From contig NZ_JAVHJU010000026.1 in the NCBI RefSeq assembly GCF_031082405.1, forward strand, positions 1-32,551: DNA of 32,551 nucleotides. The letters run 5' to 3'. Source of the DNA: Amycolatopsis sp. A133 (GTDB taxonomy: Bacteria; Actinomycetota; Actinomycetes; Mycobacteriales; Pseudonocardiaceae). A program made the translations under genes and the position numbers. This document shows, piece by piece, positions 1-8,348 of this stretch. Numbering within the stretch: the stretch's first letter is position 1; each line of letters starts with the position of its first letter. The notes beneath the pieces are model-generated. The model was not told the origin of the DNA and searched no databases. It saw nothing but the letters and a program-made list of their open reading frames with translations.

Positions 1-78
1 GTCCGCGACGAGCAGGAACAGGCCCGCTACCTGCGCGAACTGGTGGAGATCTTCGAGGCGGAGGGCGTCGACGCGGCT
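1..78 (+). pseudogene. 3' remnant of an upstream gene, interrupted by a hairpin
   Basis: Frame 1 reads a charged helical stretch (RDEQEQARYLRELVEIFEAE, then GVDAA) from the first base. From memory this resembles the C-terminal part of an actinobacterial hypothetical protein family that would continue with a hydrophobic segment after GVDAA. Here the similarity stops at a perfect inverted repeat (79-110), and the frame then runs without a stop into the ABC permease gene until 381. This suggests the gene lost its native end by insertion or deletion. The family assignment is recollection only. The solute-binding protein normally paired with the dpp genes is not visible before this remnant. Confidence 0.4.
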
Positions 79-110
79 GTGGTAAGGCGGGTTCTAACCC
101 GCCTTACCAC
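79..110. repeat. Perfect 15-bp hairpin before the dpp operon
   Basis: GTGGTAAGGCGGGTT at 79-93 pairs exactly with 96-110 around a two-base loop. No T-tract follows, so it is not a classical intrinsic terminator. It could be a small palindromic repeat insertion, a terminator of the L-shaped type common in actinomycetes, or an mRNA leader structure 32 bases ahead of the permease start. It coincides with the point where the upstream reading frame loses its apparent family resemblance. Confidence 0.75.
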
Positions 111-142
111 TCACGACGGCCGGCGCGCACTAGGAACTCGTC

Positions 143-1072
143 ATGATCCGCTATGTCCTGCGACGGCTGCTCCAGCTGATCCCGGTGTTCTTCGGCACCA
201 CGTTCCTCATCTACGTCCTGGTGTGGGCCGTGCCCGGCGACCCGTTCTCCGGCAAGTGCGGCCAGGCCGCCTGCCCGGCGGCCTACATCACCCAGATGAC
301 CGAGAAGTTCCACCTCGACGACAACATCTTCGTCCAGTACGTCAAGTACCTCGGGAGCCTGTTCACCGGCGACTGGGGTGAGACCTTCAACGGCACCTCC
401 GTCGGCGAGCTGATCGCCACGTCCTACCCGATCACGCTGCGCCTGGCGGTGATCGCCGTGGTCATCGAGGCGGTCATCGGGCTCACCGCCGGCGTGCTGA
501 CCGGCCTGCGCGGCAAGGGTTTCCTCGACAACCTCGTGCTGGTCTCGACCACCTTCCTGATCTCGCTGCCGGTGTTCGTCACCGCGATCGTGCTGCAGCT
601 CGCGCTGGGCAGCAGCGGCCTCGGCTGGATCGAGGCGAGCGTGTCGGACGACCCGGGCATCGGCGAGCTCATCGTGCCGGGCATCGCGCTCGGCAGCCTG
701 TCCATGGCGTACGTGGCCCGGCTGGCGAGGACGAGCATCGCCGAAAACCGCCGCGCCGACTACGTCCGGACGGCGATCGCGAAGGGCCAGCCCCAGAGCC
801 GGGTCGTGCTCGTGCACCTGCTGCGCAACTCGGTGATCCCGGTGCTCACCTTCCTCGGCATCGACCTGGGTGCGCTGATGGGCGGCGCGATCGTCACCGA
901 AGGCGTGTTCAACATCAACGGCCTCGGCGGGCTCATCTTCCGCGGCATCCAGAACCGGGAGAGCGCGACCGTCGTCGGTGTCGTCGTCCTGCTGGTGCTG
1001 GTGTACCTCCTGATGAGCCTGATCGTCGACCTGCTGTACGCCGTTCTCGACCCGAGGATCCGCTATGACTGA
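143..1072 (+). CDS. dppB: Dipeptide/oligopeptide ABC transporter permease (DppB-like)
   Basis: First inner-membrane permease of a peptide-type ABC importer, 309 residues, normal for the family. The N-terminus (MIRYVLRRLLQLIPVFFGTT) is the characteristic DppB/OppB start with a first membrane helix, followed by a GDPF motif, a periplasmic loop with two cysteines and five further hydrophobic segments. The cytoplasmic EAA-type loop is seen in DYVRTAIAKGQPQSRVVLVH at about residues 209-228; it docks on the ATPase subunits. The stop overlaps the next gene by 8 bases, so permeases are translationally coupled. The exact substrate (dipeptide, oligopeptide or nickel) cannot be read from sequence. Confidence 0.93.
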   Translation: MIRYVLRRLLQLIPVFFGTTFLIYVLVWAVPGDPFSGKCGQAACPAAYITQMTEKFHLDDNIFVQYVKYLGSLFTGDWGETFNGTSVGELIATSYPITLRLAVIAVVIEAVIGLTAGVLTGLRGKGFLDNLVLVSTTFLISLPVFVTAIVLQLALGSSGLGWIEASVSDDPGIGELIVPGIALGSLSMAYVARLARTSIAENRRADYVRTAIAKGQPQSRVVLVHLLRNSVIPVLTFLGIDLGALMGGAIVTEGVFNINGLGGLIFRGIQNRESATVVGVVVLLVLVYLLMSLIVDLLYAVLDPRIRYD

Positions 1073-2018
1073 CCCGAACCTGGTGAGCGGCGGCGGGGCC
1101 GGCGCGGCCGAGCTGTCCCGGGTGGACGACTCCGCCACCGGCCCGCAGCGCCCCCGCAGCCTGTGGGGCGACGCCTGGCGGCAGCTGCGGCGCAAACCGG
1201 CGGTGATCGCCTCGGCGGTGATCATCCTGTTCATCGTCCTGATCGCGATCGCGCCCGGCCTGTTCAGCTCGCGCGAGGCGGGCTTCAGCGACCTCGCGCA
1301 CGCCAACGAGGGCCCGTCGGCGGAGGCCTGGTTCGGCTACGACAACCAGGGCCAGGACGTCTACGCCCGCACGATCTACGGCACCCGCGCGTCGCTGCTG
1401 GTCGGGGTGTTCTCGACGCTGCTGACCGTCCTCTTCGGATCGCTCGTCGGCATTATCGCCGGCTACTACGGCCGGCTCGTCGACAGCCTGCTGTCGCGCT
1501 TCGGCGACATCTTCGCCGGCCTGCCGTTCGTGCTCGGGGCGATCGTCATCCTGACGACGTTCAACGCACCCGGTTCGAACCCGGGCGCGGTGACGATCAT
1601 CGTCCAGGTGGTCTGCTCCATCGCGGCGCTGAGCTGGCCGGTGGGCATGCGGATCATGCGCTCGGCGACGCTGGTGGCCAAGCAGCTCGACTACGTCAAG
1701 GCCGCGCGCGGCCTCGGCGCGAGCACCCCGCGGATCATCTTCCGGCACCTGCTGCCGAACACGATCGCGCCGGTGCTGGTGTACGCCACCATCGCGCTCG
1801 GCGCGTTCATCGGGGCCGAAGCGACGCTCGCCTACCTCGGCATCGGCGTGCGCGCGCCGGTGATCTCGTGGGGCGTGCTGATCGCGGACTCGCGGGACTA
1901 CTTCCGCAACGACCCGCACATGCTCCTGTTCCCCGGCGCCTTCGTCACCCTGACCGTGCTGGCCTTCGTGATGCTGGGTGACGGCATCCGCGACGCGCTC
2001 GATCCGAAGTCGAGGTAA
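1065..2018 (+). CDS. dppC: Dipeptide/oligopeptide ABC transporter permease (DppC-like)
   Basis: Second permease of the importer, 317 residues. A cytoplasmic N-terminal tail of about 45 residues precedes the first helix (VIASAVIILFIVLIAIAPGL), as in DppC/OppC. The central BPD_transp_1 region holds the EAA loop (YVKAARGLGASTPRIIFRHL). The final helices are followed by GDGIRDALDPKSR, a typical DppC C-terminus (GDxLRDxLDPK). It begins within the last 8 bases of the dppB-like gene and ends just before the first ATPase gene, so it forms the permease heterodimer encoded by this operon. Confidence 0.93.
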   Translation: MTDPNLVSGGGAGAAELSRVDDSATGPQRPRSLWGDAWRQLRRKPAVIASAVIILFIVLIAIAPGLFSSREAGFSDLAHANEGPSAEAWFGYDNQGQDVYARTIYGTRASLLVGVFSTLLTVLFGSLVGIIAGYYGRLVDSLLSRFGDIFAGLPFVLGAIVILTTFNAPGSNPGAVTIIVQVVCSIAALSWPVGMRIMRSATLVAKQLDYVKAARGLGASTPRIIFRHLLPNTIAPVLVYATIALGAFIGAEATLAYLGIGVRAPVISWGVLIADSRDYFRNDPHMLLFPGAFVTLTVLAFVMLGDGIRDALDPKSR

Positions 2019-2022
2019 GTCC

Positions 2023-3018
2023 TTGTCCGACAACGAACTCCTGCTCGAAGTAGAAGATCTGCACGTCGAGTTCCGCACGTCCGACGGCATCGCGAACGTG
2101 CTCAACGGCGTCGGCTACTCGGTGCACGCGGGCGAGACGCTGGCCGTGCTCGGCGAGTCCGGCTCCGGCAAGAGCGTCACGGCGCAGACCGTGATGGGCA
2201 TCCTCGACACACCGCCCGGCGTGATCACCGCCGGTGCGGTCCGCTGGCGCGGCGAGGACCTGCTGACGGCGTCCGAAGAACGCCGCCGCGAGGTGCGCGG
2301 CAGCGAGATCGCGATGATCTTCCAGGACGCGCTGTCCGCGCTGAACCCGGTGTTCACCGTGGGCTTCCAGATCGAGGAGCAGCTGCGCGTCCGGCTCGGG
2401 ATGTCCAAAAAGGAGGCCCGCAAGCGCGCGATCGAGCTGCTCGACACCGTCCGCATCCCGGCCGCCGAACGCCGGACCAAGGACTACCCGCACCAGTTCT
2501 CCGGTGGCATGCGCCAGCGGGCGATGATCGCGATGTCGCTGGCCCTCGACCCGGACCTGCTCATCGCCGACGAGCCGACCACCGCCCTCGACGTCACCGT
2601 GCAGGCCCAGATCATGGACCTGCTGGAGGAGATCCAGGCGGAGCGGAAGATGGGGCTCGTCCTCATCACCCACGACCTGGGCGTGGTCGCCGAGGTGGCC
2701 GACCGGATCGCGGTGATGTACGCGGGCCGGATCGTCGAGCAGGCCGACGCCGTCGAGCTGTTCCGCGCGCCGGCCCACCCCTACACCGCCGCGCTGATGG
2801 ACTCCCTGCCCCGGCTCGACCTCAAAGGACAGACGCTGGAAACCATCAAGGGCCTGCCGCCCAGCCTGCTCGACATCCCGCCGGGCTGCCCGTTCCACCC
2901 GCGGTGCAAGCGCGCCGAGGACCGCTGCAGCGTCGACGTCCCGCCGCAGCACGCGATCGGCTTCGGCCGCACGAGCGCCTGTCACTTCGCCGAAGAGGTG
3001 GTGAGCTCCCGTGCCTGA
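2023..3018 (+). CDS. dppD: Peptide ABC transporter ATP-binding protein (DppD-like)
   Basis: ATPase subunit of 331 residues that powers peptide import. The TTG start at 2023 is preferred because GAGGT lies 5 bases upstream (2013-2017) and it falls just after the dppC-like stop; the frame is open further upstream but would overlap dppC heavily. Walker A is GESGSGKS, the ABC signature is SGGMRQR, Walker B is LLIADEPTTALD, and the H-loop is in LITHDLGVVAEVADR. The C-terminal oligo_HPY extension is present (HPYTAALMDSLPRLD) with the PGCPFHPRCKRAEDRC cysteine cluster that binds an iron-sulphur cluster in this subfamily. Its stop overlaps the next GTG by 8 bases. Confidence 0.93.
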   Translation: MSDNELLLEVEDLHVEFRTSDGIANVLNGVGYSVHAGETLAVLGESGSGKSVTAQTVMGILDTPPGVITAGAVRWRGEDLLTASEERRREVRGSEIAMIFQDALSALNPVFTVGFQIEEQLRVRLGMSKKEARKRAIELLDTVRIPAAERRTKDYPHQFSGGMRQRAMIAMSLALDPDLLIADEPTTALDVTVQAQIMDLLEEIQAERKMGLVLITHDLGVVAEVADRIAVMYAGRIVEQADAVELFRAPAHPYTAALMDSLPRLDLKGQTLETIKGLPPSLLDIPPGCPFHPRCKRAEDRCSVDVPPQHAIGFGRTSACHFAEEVVSSRA

Positions 3019-4009
3019 CCCCATTCTCTCCGTGACCGACCTGAAGAAGCACTTCCCGGTCCGCACCGGCATCCTGTTCAAGCGCACGATCGGGCAGGTC
3101 AAGGCGGTCGACGGCGTCTCGTTCGACCTGATGCCGGGCGAGACGCTCGGTGTCGTCGGCGAGTCCGGCTGCGGGAAGTCGACGCTGGCCCAGGTCTTGA
3201 TGCGCCTGGAGGAGCCGACGGGCGGCACCGCGAAGTTCGAGGGCCGTGACATCTTCGCGATGCGCGGGGCCGAGCTGCGGAAACTGCGGCGCGAGATCCA
3301 GATCGTGCTGCAGGACCCGTACACCTCGCTCAACCCGCGCATGACCGTCGGCGACATCGTCGGCGAGCCGTTCGAAATCCACTCCGAGGTCGCCCCCAAG
3401 GGCTCGCGGGCGGGCAAGGTGCGGGAGCTGCTGGAGGTGGTCGGGCTCAACCCCGAGCACCTCAACCGCTACCCGCACCAGTTCTCCGGCGGGCAGCGCC
3501 AGCGCATCGGCATCGCGCGGGCGCTCGCGCTGCGGCCGAAGGTGATCATCTGCGACGAGCCGGTGTCCGCTTTGGACGTCTCGATCCAGGCCCAGGTGAT
3601 GAACCTGCTCGGCGACCTGCAGGGCGAGTTCGGCCTGTCCTACGTCTTCATCGCGCACGACCTTTCGGTGGTGCGGCACCTGTCGAACCGGGTCGCGGTG
3701 ATGTACCTCGGCAAGATCGTCGAGCTCGGTACCGACGAGGAGATCTACGAGCGGCCGTCGCACCCCTACACCCAGGCGCTGCTGTCCGCGGTACCGGTGG
3801 CGGACCCGGCCGTGCGCGGGCGCCGCCAGGTGATCCGGCTGACCGGCGACGTGCCGAGTCCCCTGGATCCCCCGTCCGGGTGCCGGTTCCGCACGCGGTG
3901 CTGGAAGGCCCAGGACCGGTGCGCCGAGGAGGTCCCCGCGCTCGTGCCCAGGACGGACGGGCATCTGTCAGCTTGTCACTTCGCCGAGCAGAAGTCGGTT
4001 GTTCCATAA
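3011..4009 (+). CDS. dppF: Peptide ABC transporter ATP-binding protein (DppF-like)
   Basis: Second ATPase subunit, 332 residues, GTG start. Walker A is GESGCGKS, signature SGGQRQRIGIARAL, Walker B VIICDEPVSALD and H-loop FIAHDLSVVRHLSNR. The early insert PVRTGILFKRTIGQVKAVDGV is typical of OppF/DppF. The C-terminal oligo_HPY segment (HPYTQALLSAVPVADP) and cysteine cluster (CRFRTRCWKAQDRC) are present. It is the last gene of the four-gene operon; the gap to the next gene (4010-4081) holds its own AT-richer leader, so the subtilase is probably transcribed separately. Confidence 0.93.
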   Translation: MPDPILSVTDLKKHFPVRTGILFKRTIGQVKAVDGVSFDLMPGETLGVVGESGCGKSTLAQVLMRLEEPTGGTAKFEGRDIFAMRGAELRKLRREIQIVLQDPYTSLNPRMTVGDIVGEPFEIHSEVAPKGSRAGKVRELLEVVGLNPEHLNRYPHQFSGGQRQRIGIARALALRPKVIICDEPVSALDVSIQAQVMNLLGDLQGEFGLSYVFIAHDLSVVRHLSNRVAVMYLGKIVELGTDEEIYERPSHPYTQALLSAVPVADPAVRGRRQVIRLTGDVPSPLDPPSGCRFRTRCWKAQDRCAEEVPALVPRTDGHLSACHFAEQKSVVP

Positions 4010-4081
4010 CGTACGTTTGGCCGTTGTTTACGCATTGTCCGGTCTATACGGTGCAGGAACCGCTTTCCGAGGAGGAGAATC

Positions 4082-5809
4082 GTGAAGAGACCCAGGCTTT
4101 TCGCCGCGGCCATGGCCGTCCCGCTGTTCGGGGCGCTCTCGGCCGTCGCGGTGCCCGCCGCTTCGGCGCAGCCCGCGCTGGCCGGCCCGGCGACCGAGTT
4201 CACCGTGCTCGCCAAGGACGTCCAGAGCGTCGCCAGTGCGCAGAAGGCGATCCGTGACGCGGGTGGCACCGTGCTGGCGACCAACTCCGCCGTCGGCCTG
4301 ATCAAGGCCAGCGCGCCGGCCACCGGGTTCACCGAGCGCGTCACGGCGAACCGCGCCGTCTTCGGCGCCGCCAAGGCCCAGGCCATCGGCTCGGTGCCGA
4401 AGATGGGCAAGAAGACCAAGGGCGACGCCGGCGTGGAGAAGGAAGGTCGCGGCGCCGGTGCGAAGAAGGCCGCCGCGGCGAACCAGGCCGTCGGGATGGA
4501 CCCGCTGGACGACCAGCTCTGGGGCCTCAAGTCCGTCCGCTCGGACCTCTCGCGCACCAAGCAGGCGGGCAGCAAGCAGGTCAAGGTCGGCGTCATCGAC
4601 ACCGGCATCGACGGCTCGCACCCGGACATCGCGCCGAACTTCGACCTGGCCGACTCGCGCAACTTCACCCGCGACATCCCGACCGACGTCAACGGCGCCG
4701 AGGTCGACGGGCCGTGCGAGTTCCGCGGCTGCGTCGACCCGGCCAACCACGACGACGGCGGCCACGGCACCCACGTCGCCGGCACCATTGCCGCCGCGGC
4801 GAACGGCTTCGGCGTCTCCGGTGTCGCCCCCAACGTGACGCTGGTGAACATCCGCGCCGGCCAGGACTCGGGCTTCTTCTTCCTGCAGCCGACCGTCGAC
4901 GCGCTGACCTACGCCGGCGACGCCGGCATCGACGTGGTCAACATGTCGTTCTACACCGACCCGTGGCTCTACAACTGCACGGCGAACCCGGCGGACTCGG
5001 CCGCCGAGCAGGCCGAGCAGCGCACGATCATCGAGGCGACCCAGCGGGCGCTGAACTACGCGCACCGCAAGGGCGTCACGATGCTGGTCGCGCTGGGCAA
5101 CCAGCACACCGACCTCGGCGCGCCGCAGCCGGACACCACGAGCCCGGACTACCCGGCGAACAGCACGCACCCGCGCCCGGTGGACAACTCGAGCTGCCTC
5201 AACCTGCCGGTCGAGGGCAACCACACGATCGGTGTGAGCGCGTTCGGGCCGTCGCAGAAGAAGGCGGACTACTCGAACTACGGCCTCGAGCAGATCTCGG
5301 TGTCGGCGCCGGGCGGCTACTTCCGCGACTACTTCGGCACGCCGTGGTACCGCACGGTGGAGAACGAGATCCTTTCGACGTACCCGAAGAACGTCGGGAT
5401 CGCCGAGGGCAACATCGACGCGGACGGCAACATCACCGAAGCCGGCCTGATCGCGGGTATCAAGAAGGCGACCGCGGCCGACGGCCGGGTCGGCTACTAC
5501 CAGTGGCTGCAGGGCACGTCGATGGCGACCCCGCACGCGACCGGCGTCGCGGCGCTGATCATCTCGCAGTACGGCAAGAAGGCGCACGGCGAGTTCGGCA
5601 TGGACCCGGACAAGGTCCAGCGCGTCCTCGAGGGCACGGCGGCGAAGATCGCTTGCCCGGTCCCGCGGACGGTGGACTACCTGAAGGAGGGCCGTGACGC
5701 GTCGTTCACGGCCACCTGTGAAGGCGACCTGTCGTTCAACGGCTTCTACGGCCACGGCGGGGTCGACGCCTACGCGGCGGTGACGCGCGGTTCGCAGTAC
5801 CTGAAGTAA
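4082..5809 (+). CDS. Secreted subtilisin-like serine protease (S8)
   Basis: Extracellular serine protease of 575 residues. The GTG start has an excellent ribosome site (GAGGAGGAGAAT). A Sec signal peptide covers about residues 1-29 (basic start, hydrophobic core, then ASAQP). Residues 35-100 resemble an inhibitor I9-type propeptide, followed by a Lys/Ala-rich linker. The catalytic triad is visible: Asp173 (VIDTGIDGSHPDI), His228 (GGHGTHVAGT) and Ser480 (GTSMATPHATGVAAL). The spacing between His and Ser is long, which reflects an inserted segment around residues 440-465 with YPKN/GNIDADGN. A weak promoter (TTGTTT at 4024, TATACG at 4045) can be proposed upstream. A strong terminator follows. 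Confidence 0.93.
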   Translation: MKRPRLFAAAMAVPLFGALSAVAVPAASAQPALAGPATEFTVLAKDVQSVASAQKAIRDAGGTVLATNSAVGLIKASAPATGFTERVTANRAVFGAAKAQAIGSVPKMGKKTKGDAGVEKEGRGAGAKKAAAANQAVGMDPLDDQLWGLKSVRSDLSRTKQAGSKQVKVGVIDTGIDGSHPDIAPNFDLADSRNFTRDIPTDVNGAEVDGPCEFRGCVDPANHDDGGHGTHVAGTIAAAANGFGVSGVAPNVTLVNIRAGQDSGFFFLQPTVDALTYAGDAGIDVVNMSFYTDPWLYNCTANPADSAAEQAEQRTIIEATQRALNYAHRKGVTMLVALGNQHTDLGAPQPDTTSPDYPANSTHPRPVDNSSCLNLPVEGNHTIGVSAFGPSQKKADYSNYGLEQISVSAPGGYFRDYFGTPWYRTVENEILSTYPKNVGIAEGNIDADGNITEAGLIAGIKKATAADGRVGYYQWLQGTSMATPHATGVAALIISQYGKKAHGEFGMDPDKVQRVLEGTAAKIACPVPRTVDYLKEGRDASFTATCEGDLSFNGFYGHGGVDAYAAVTRGSQYLK

Positions 5810-5820
5810 GCACGCTCGAC

Positions 5821-5857
5821 AGGCCGCCCCGGGAAGACAACCTTCCCGGGGCGGCCT
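5821..5857 (+). terminator. Strong hairpin after the subtilase gene
   Basis: A 16-bp perfect stem (AGGCCGCCCCGGGAAG at 5821-5836 pairing with 5842-5857) with a five-base loop begins 11 bases after the protease stop. There is no long T-tract, as is common for actinomycete terminators. Confidence 0.75.
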
Positions 5858-5888
5858 GCGTGTACGCCGGGACTGGGGGAGGTTGCGG

Positions 5889-6725
5889 TTGATCGTGCGC
5901 GAACCGGCGTTGCCGGTGGATCTGAGGTTGCCCGGCGAGCCGACGGTGCTCGAGGTGGGCCGCACCCGGCTGTGGCTGGGCCGCCGCGGGGTGACGGTGT
6001 GGCTGCCGACGCGGCTGCTCGCCCTGCGCATCGGCGGGCGCGCCATCGGCGGGCGGGGGATACCCGGCTACGCGATCGTCATCGCGGCCCTGTGGGTGTC
6101 CACCGGCGTGTTGTTCGAGGCGGTGGAGCTGCCGGGGCGAACCGCGGTCCTGGCCGTGCTCTTCGCCGTGTTCCAGGTGGTGCGCTGGCGGAACGCCCAA
6201 CGCCGTGAACAGCTCGCCGAGCGCCTGACCGGCGCCGGCGCACCGCCCCCGCTCCGGAGTGCGCTGAAGCAGGTCGGCTGGTGGTACCTGATCTCGACGG
6301 CCCTCACGTTCGCCGGCGGGGCGGCGCTGTGTGCGGCGGCCTTCCTGACCGCGCCGCAATTCACCTGGAAGCACTGGTACCCGCCGTCCGTGGCGATCGG
6401 GGTGCACACGTGCGCGCTGGCGGTCGGTGCGGGCGCGACCGCGCTCGTGCTGGGCCGGGTGCTCCGCGCACCGGTCATCGCGGAGGACGGGACGTCGCAG
6501 CTCGTCGACGGGCTGCTGCGAGCCGAGGACCCGTACCGGTTCGCGTCGAGCGTCATGTATGCCGTCCTGGCCATGCCGGTCTTCGTCGTCGACTGGGCGT
6601 GGCCCGGCCCACTGGGGTGGTGCGCGCTGGTGTACCTGGTGGTCGTGACGGCGATGCAGCTGACCGGCTGGCTGCTGGTCCGCCGCCGGTACCGCCGGCT
6701 GCCGCCCGGTTTCTACGGCCGGTAA
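5889..6725 (+). CDS. Membrane protein, first of three tandem paralogues
   Basis: Unrecognised integral membrane protein of about 278 residues. TTG at 5889 is chosen because GGGGGAGG (5875-5882) lies 6 bases upstream; TTG 5883 would touch it. A short N-terminal cytoplasmic part has a WLGRRGVTVWLPTRLLALRI segment, then five or six hydrophobic segments. The loop between the fourth and fifth carries RAPVIAEDGTSQLVDGLL, a block repeated with few changes in the two following genes. Another shared piece is QVGWWYL with TFAGGAALC. The proteins probably act together or arose by recent tandem duplication. No enzyme motif is visible and function is unknown. Confidence 0.75.
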   Translation: MIVREPALPVDLRLPGEPTVLEVGRTRLWLGRRGVTVWLPTRLLALRIGGRAIGGRGIPGYAIVIAALWVSTGVLFEAVELPGRTAVLAVLFAVFQVVRWRNAQRREQLAERLTGAGAPPPLRSALKQVGWWYLISTALTFAGGAALCAAAFLTAPQFTWKHWYPPSVAIGVHTCALAVGAGATALVLGRVLRAPVIAEDGTSQLVDGLLRAEDPYRFASSVMYAVLAMPVFVVDWAWPGPLGWCALVYLVVVTAMQLTGWLLVRRRYRRLPPGFYGR

Positions 6726-6771
6726 ACCTTTCCGGGCCTTCGGGCGTGTACGACGGGACAGGGGAGGTTCG

Positions 6772-7539
6772 ATGGTTGTGGCAGGACCGAGGCCGGCCGC
6801 CGCCGACGTGGCGGGGGCGCGGATGTGGCTCGCCCGGCGCGGCGTGGCGGTGGACGAGCCGACACCGCTGCTCGCGTTGCGCATCGGGGTCCGCGTGCGG
6901 GCCACGCGGTCCTACCTCGGCTTCAGCCTGCTTTCGGTGGTGGTCTGGATCGTCGCCGTGTTCCCGCCGGTCCCGGTGGTCGCGCGGTTCCTGGTGTTCA
7001 GCGTGGTCTGCGCCGCTTTCCCGCTGACGCGGTGGCGGCGGGTGCGCCGGCACGACCGCGCCGCGGCACGCCTGGTTCCCGCGGGCGCAAAGCCGTCGTG
7101 GCGGGTGGCGGCCGGGCAGGTGGGCTGGTGGTACCTGGCGGCGGCCGGCCTCACGTTCGCCGGCGGGGCGGTGCTGTGCGCGGGGTTCGCCGCCGGTCCG
7201 GTCGCCGCCGCGGGCTGGGCGGCGGCACTGGCGATCGGGGCTGCGAGCACGGCGCTGGTCCTGGGGCACGTCCTGCGCGCCCCGGTGATCGCCGAGGACG
7301 AGGCCTCGCGCGCCGTCGACGCGGCCCTGCGGGCCCACGACGCCGCGGTATTCGCGTTGCCGTACCCCTTCGCGTTCCTCGCCTGGATCGACCTGGCCAC
7401 CACCTGGCCGTGGCCGCCGGCGCGGATCGCGGCGCCGGTGGCGTACCTCGTCCTGGTGCTCGCGGCCTCCATCGGCGCCGCGATCGCGCTCCGGCGCCGC
7501 CGCCTGCCGCCCGGCCGGTACGGAACAGTGACCCCGTGA
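6772..7539 (+). CDS. Membrane protein, second of three tandem paralogues
   Basis: Unrecognised membrane protein of 255 residues, starting at ATG with GGGGAGG four bases upstream, the same leader pattern as the preceding gene. The N-terminus has MWLARRGVAVDEPTPLLALR, matching its neighbours, then paired hydrophobic segments with the shared GQVGWWYLAAAGLTFAGGA and RAPVIAEDEASRAVDAAL blocks. It ends LPPGRYG, like the first paralogue (LPPGFYG). Its stop overlaps the third paralogue's GTG, so the two are translationally coupled. Function unknown. Confidence 0.78.
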   Translation: MVVAGPRPAAADVAGARMWLARRGVAVDEPTPLLALRIGVRVRATRSYLGFSLLSVVVWIVAVFPPVPVVARFLVFSVVCAAFPLTRWRRVRRHDRAAARLVPAGAKPSWRVAAGQVGWWYLAAAGLTFAGGAVLCAGFAAGPVAAAGWAAALAIGAASTALVLGHVLRAPVIAEDEASRAVDAALRAHDAAVFALPYPFAFLAWIDLATTWPWPPARIAAPVAYLVLVLAASIGAAIALRRRRLPPGRYGTVTP

Positions 7540-8348
7540 TCGCCCCGGTGACGGACGCGGAGCGCGCGGCGGCCGGTCGCTGGCTGGTCAAGCACGGCGT
7601 CGAGGTGCCGACGCTGACCGAGCTGCTGGCGCTGCGCCTGGGCTTCCGCGGCGGCGCCCGGCCGCGCGGGTCGTGGTGGTGGGCCGTCGTGGCGATCGTG
7701 GCGGTGGTCACGGCCGACGCCGGTGTCCGGCTCCTGCCCGGCGTCCGCGGCGCGGAACTGACCGAGAACGCCTACATGTACTACATCGTCATCGCCTTCC
7801 AGCTGATGGCCTGGCTACCGGTGCGCGTGCGCGACCGCCAGGCACTGGCGTCGGCCGGAACGCCGGCGCTCGAGCGGCCGCCGGGTACCGGGCTCGGCGG
7901 CTGGGACATCGCGACGCTGCTGATCACGTTCGCCGGCGGCGCCGCGCTCGGCGGCACGATGTTCGTGACGACACCGTTCCGGGCGTACGCGGCGAGCTGG
8001 CTCGGCCTGCTGGCGATCGGCGGCGCCGTCGCGGCGGTGATCCTGACCGGCACCCTCCGGCGCCCGGTCATCGCCGAGGACGAGACGTCCCGGGCCGTGG
8101 ACGCCGCCCTGCGCATCCAGGACCCGCTCTTCGCGCTTCCCGCCGTCTACACGCTGCCCGTGCTCTTCGACGCGCTGGACCACGTGCAGCCGCCGGGGTT
8201 CACCCCGTGGCTGATCGGGTACGCGGCCCTCGCGGTGGCGACGCAGGCCGTCTCCGCGTTCGTGAACCTCCGGCGGGGCCGGGCGGTGCTGGCCGCGGCG
8301 GCGCCCGGGGGCGCCGCCGGCCGGCTCAGCGGTTCGACGCCTTCTTGA
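7536..8348 (+). CDS. Membrane protein, third of three tandem paralogues
   Basis: Unrecognised membrane protein of 270 residues. The GTG at 7536 overlaps the preceding stop (GTGA), which decides the start against a much longer open frame. The N-terminus WLVKHGVEVPTLTELLALRL matches the other two; TFAGGAALGGT and RRPVIAEDETSRAVDAAL are the shared blocks. This copy is the most divergent, with a longer first loop (YMYYIVIAFQLMAWLP). Its last 23 bases overlap the 3' end of the convergent carboxypeptidase gene. Function unknown. Confidence 0.75.
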   Translation: MIAPVTDAERAAAGRWLVKHGVEVPTLTELLALRLGFRGGARPRGSWWWAVVAIVAVVTADAGVRLLPGVRGAELTENAYMYYIVIAFQLMAWLPVRVRDRQALASAGTPALERPPGTGLGGWDIATLLITFAGGAALGGTMFVTTPFRAYAASWLGLLAIGGAVAAVILTGTLRRPVIAEDETSRAVDAALRIQDPLFALPAVYTLPVLFDALDHVQPPGFTPWLIGYAALAVATQAVSAFVNLRRGRAVLAAAAPGGAAGRLSGSTPS

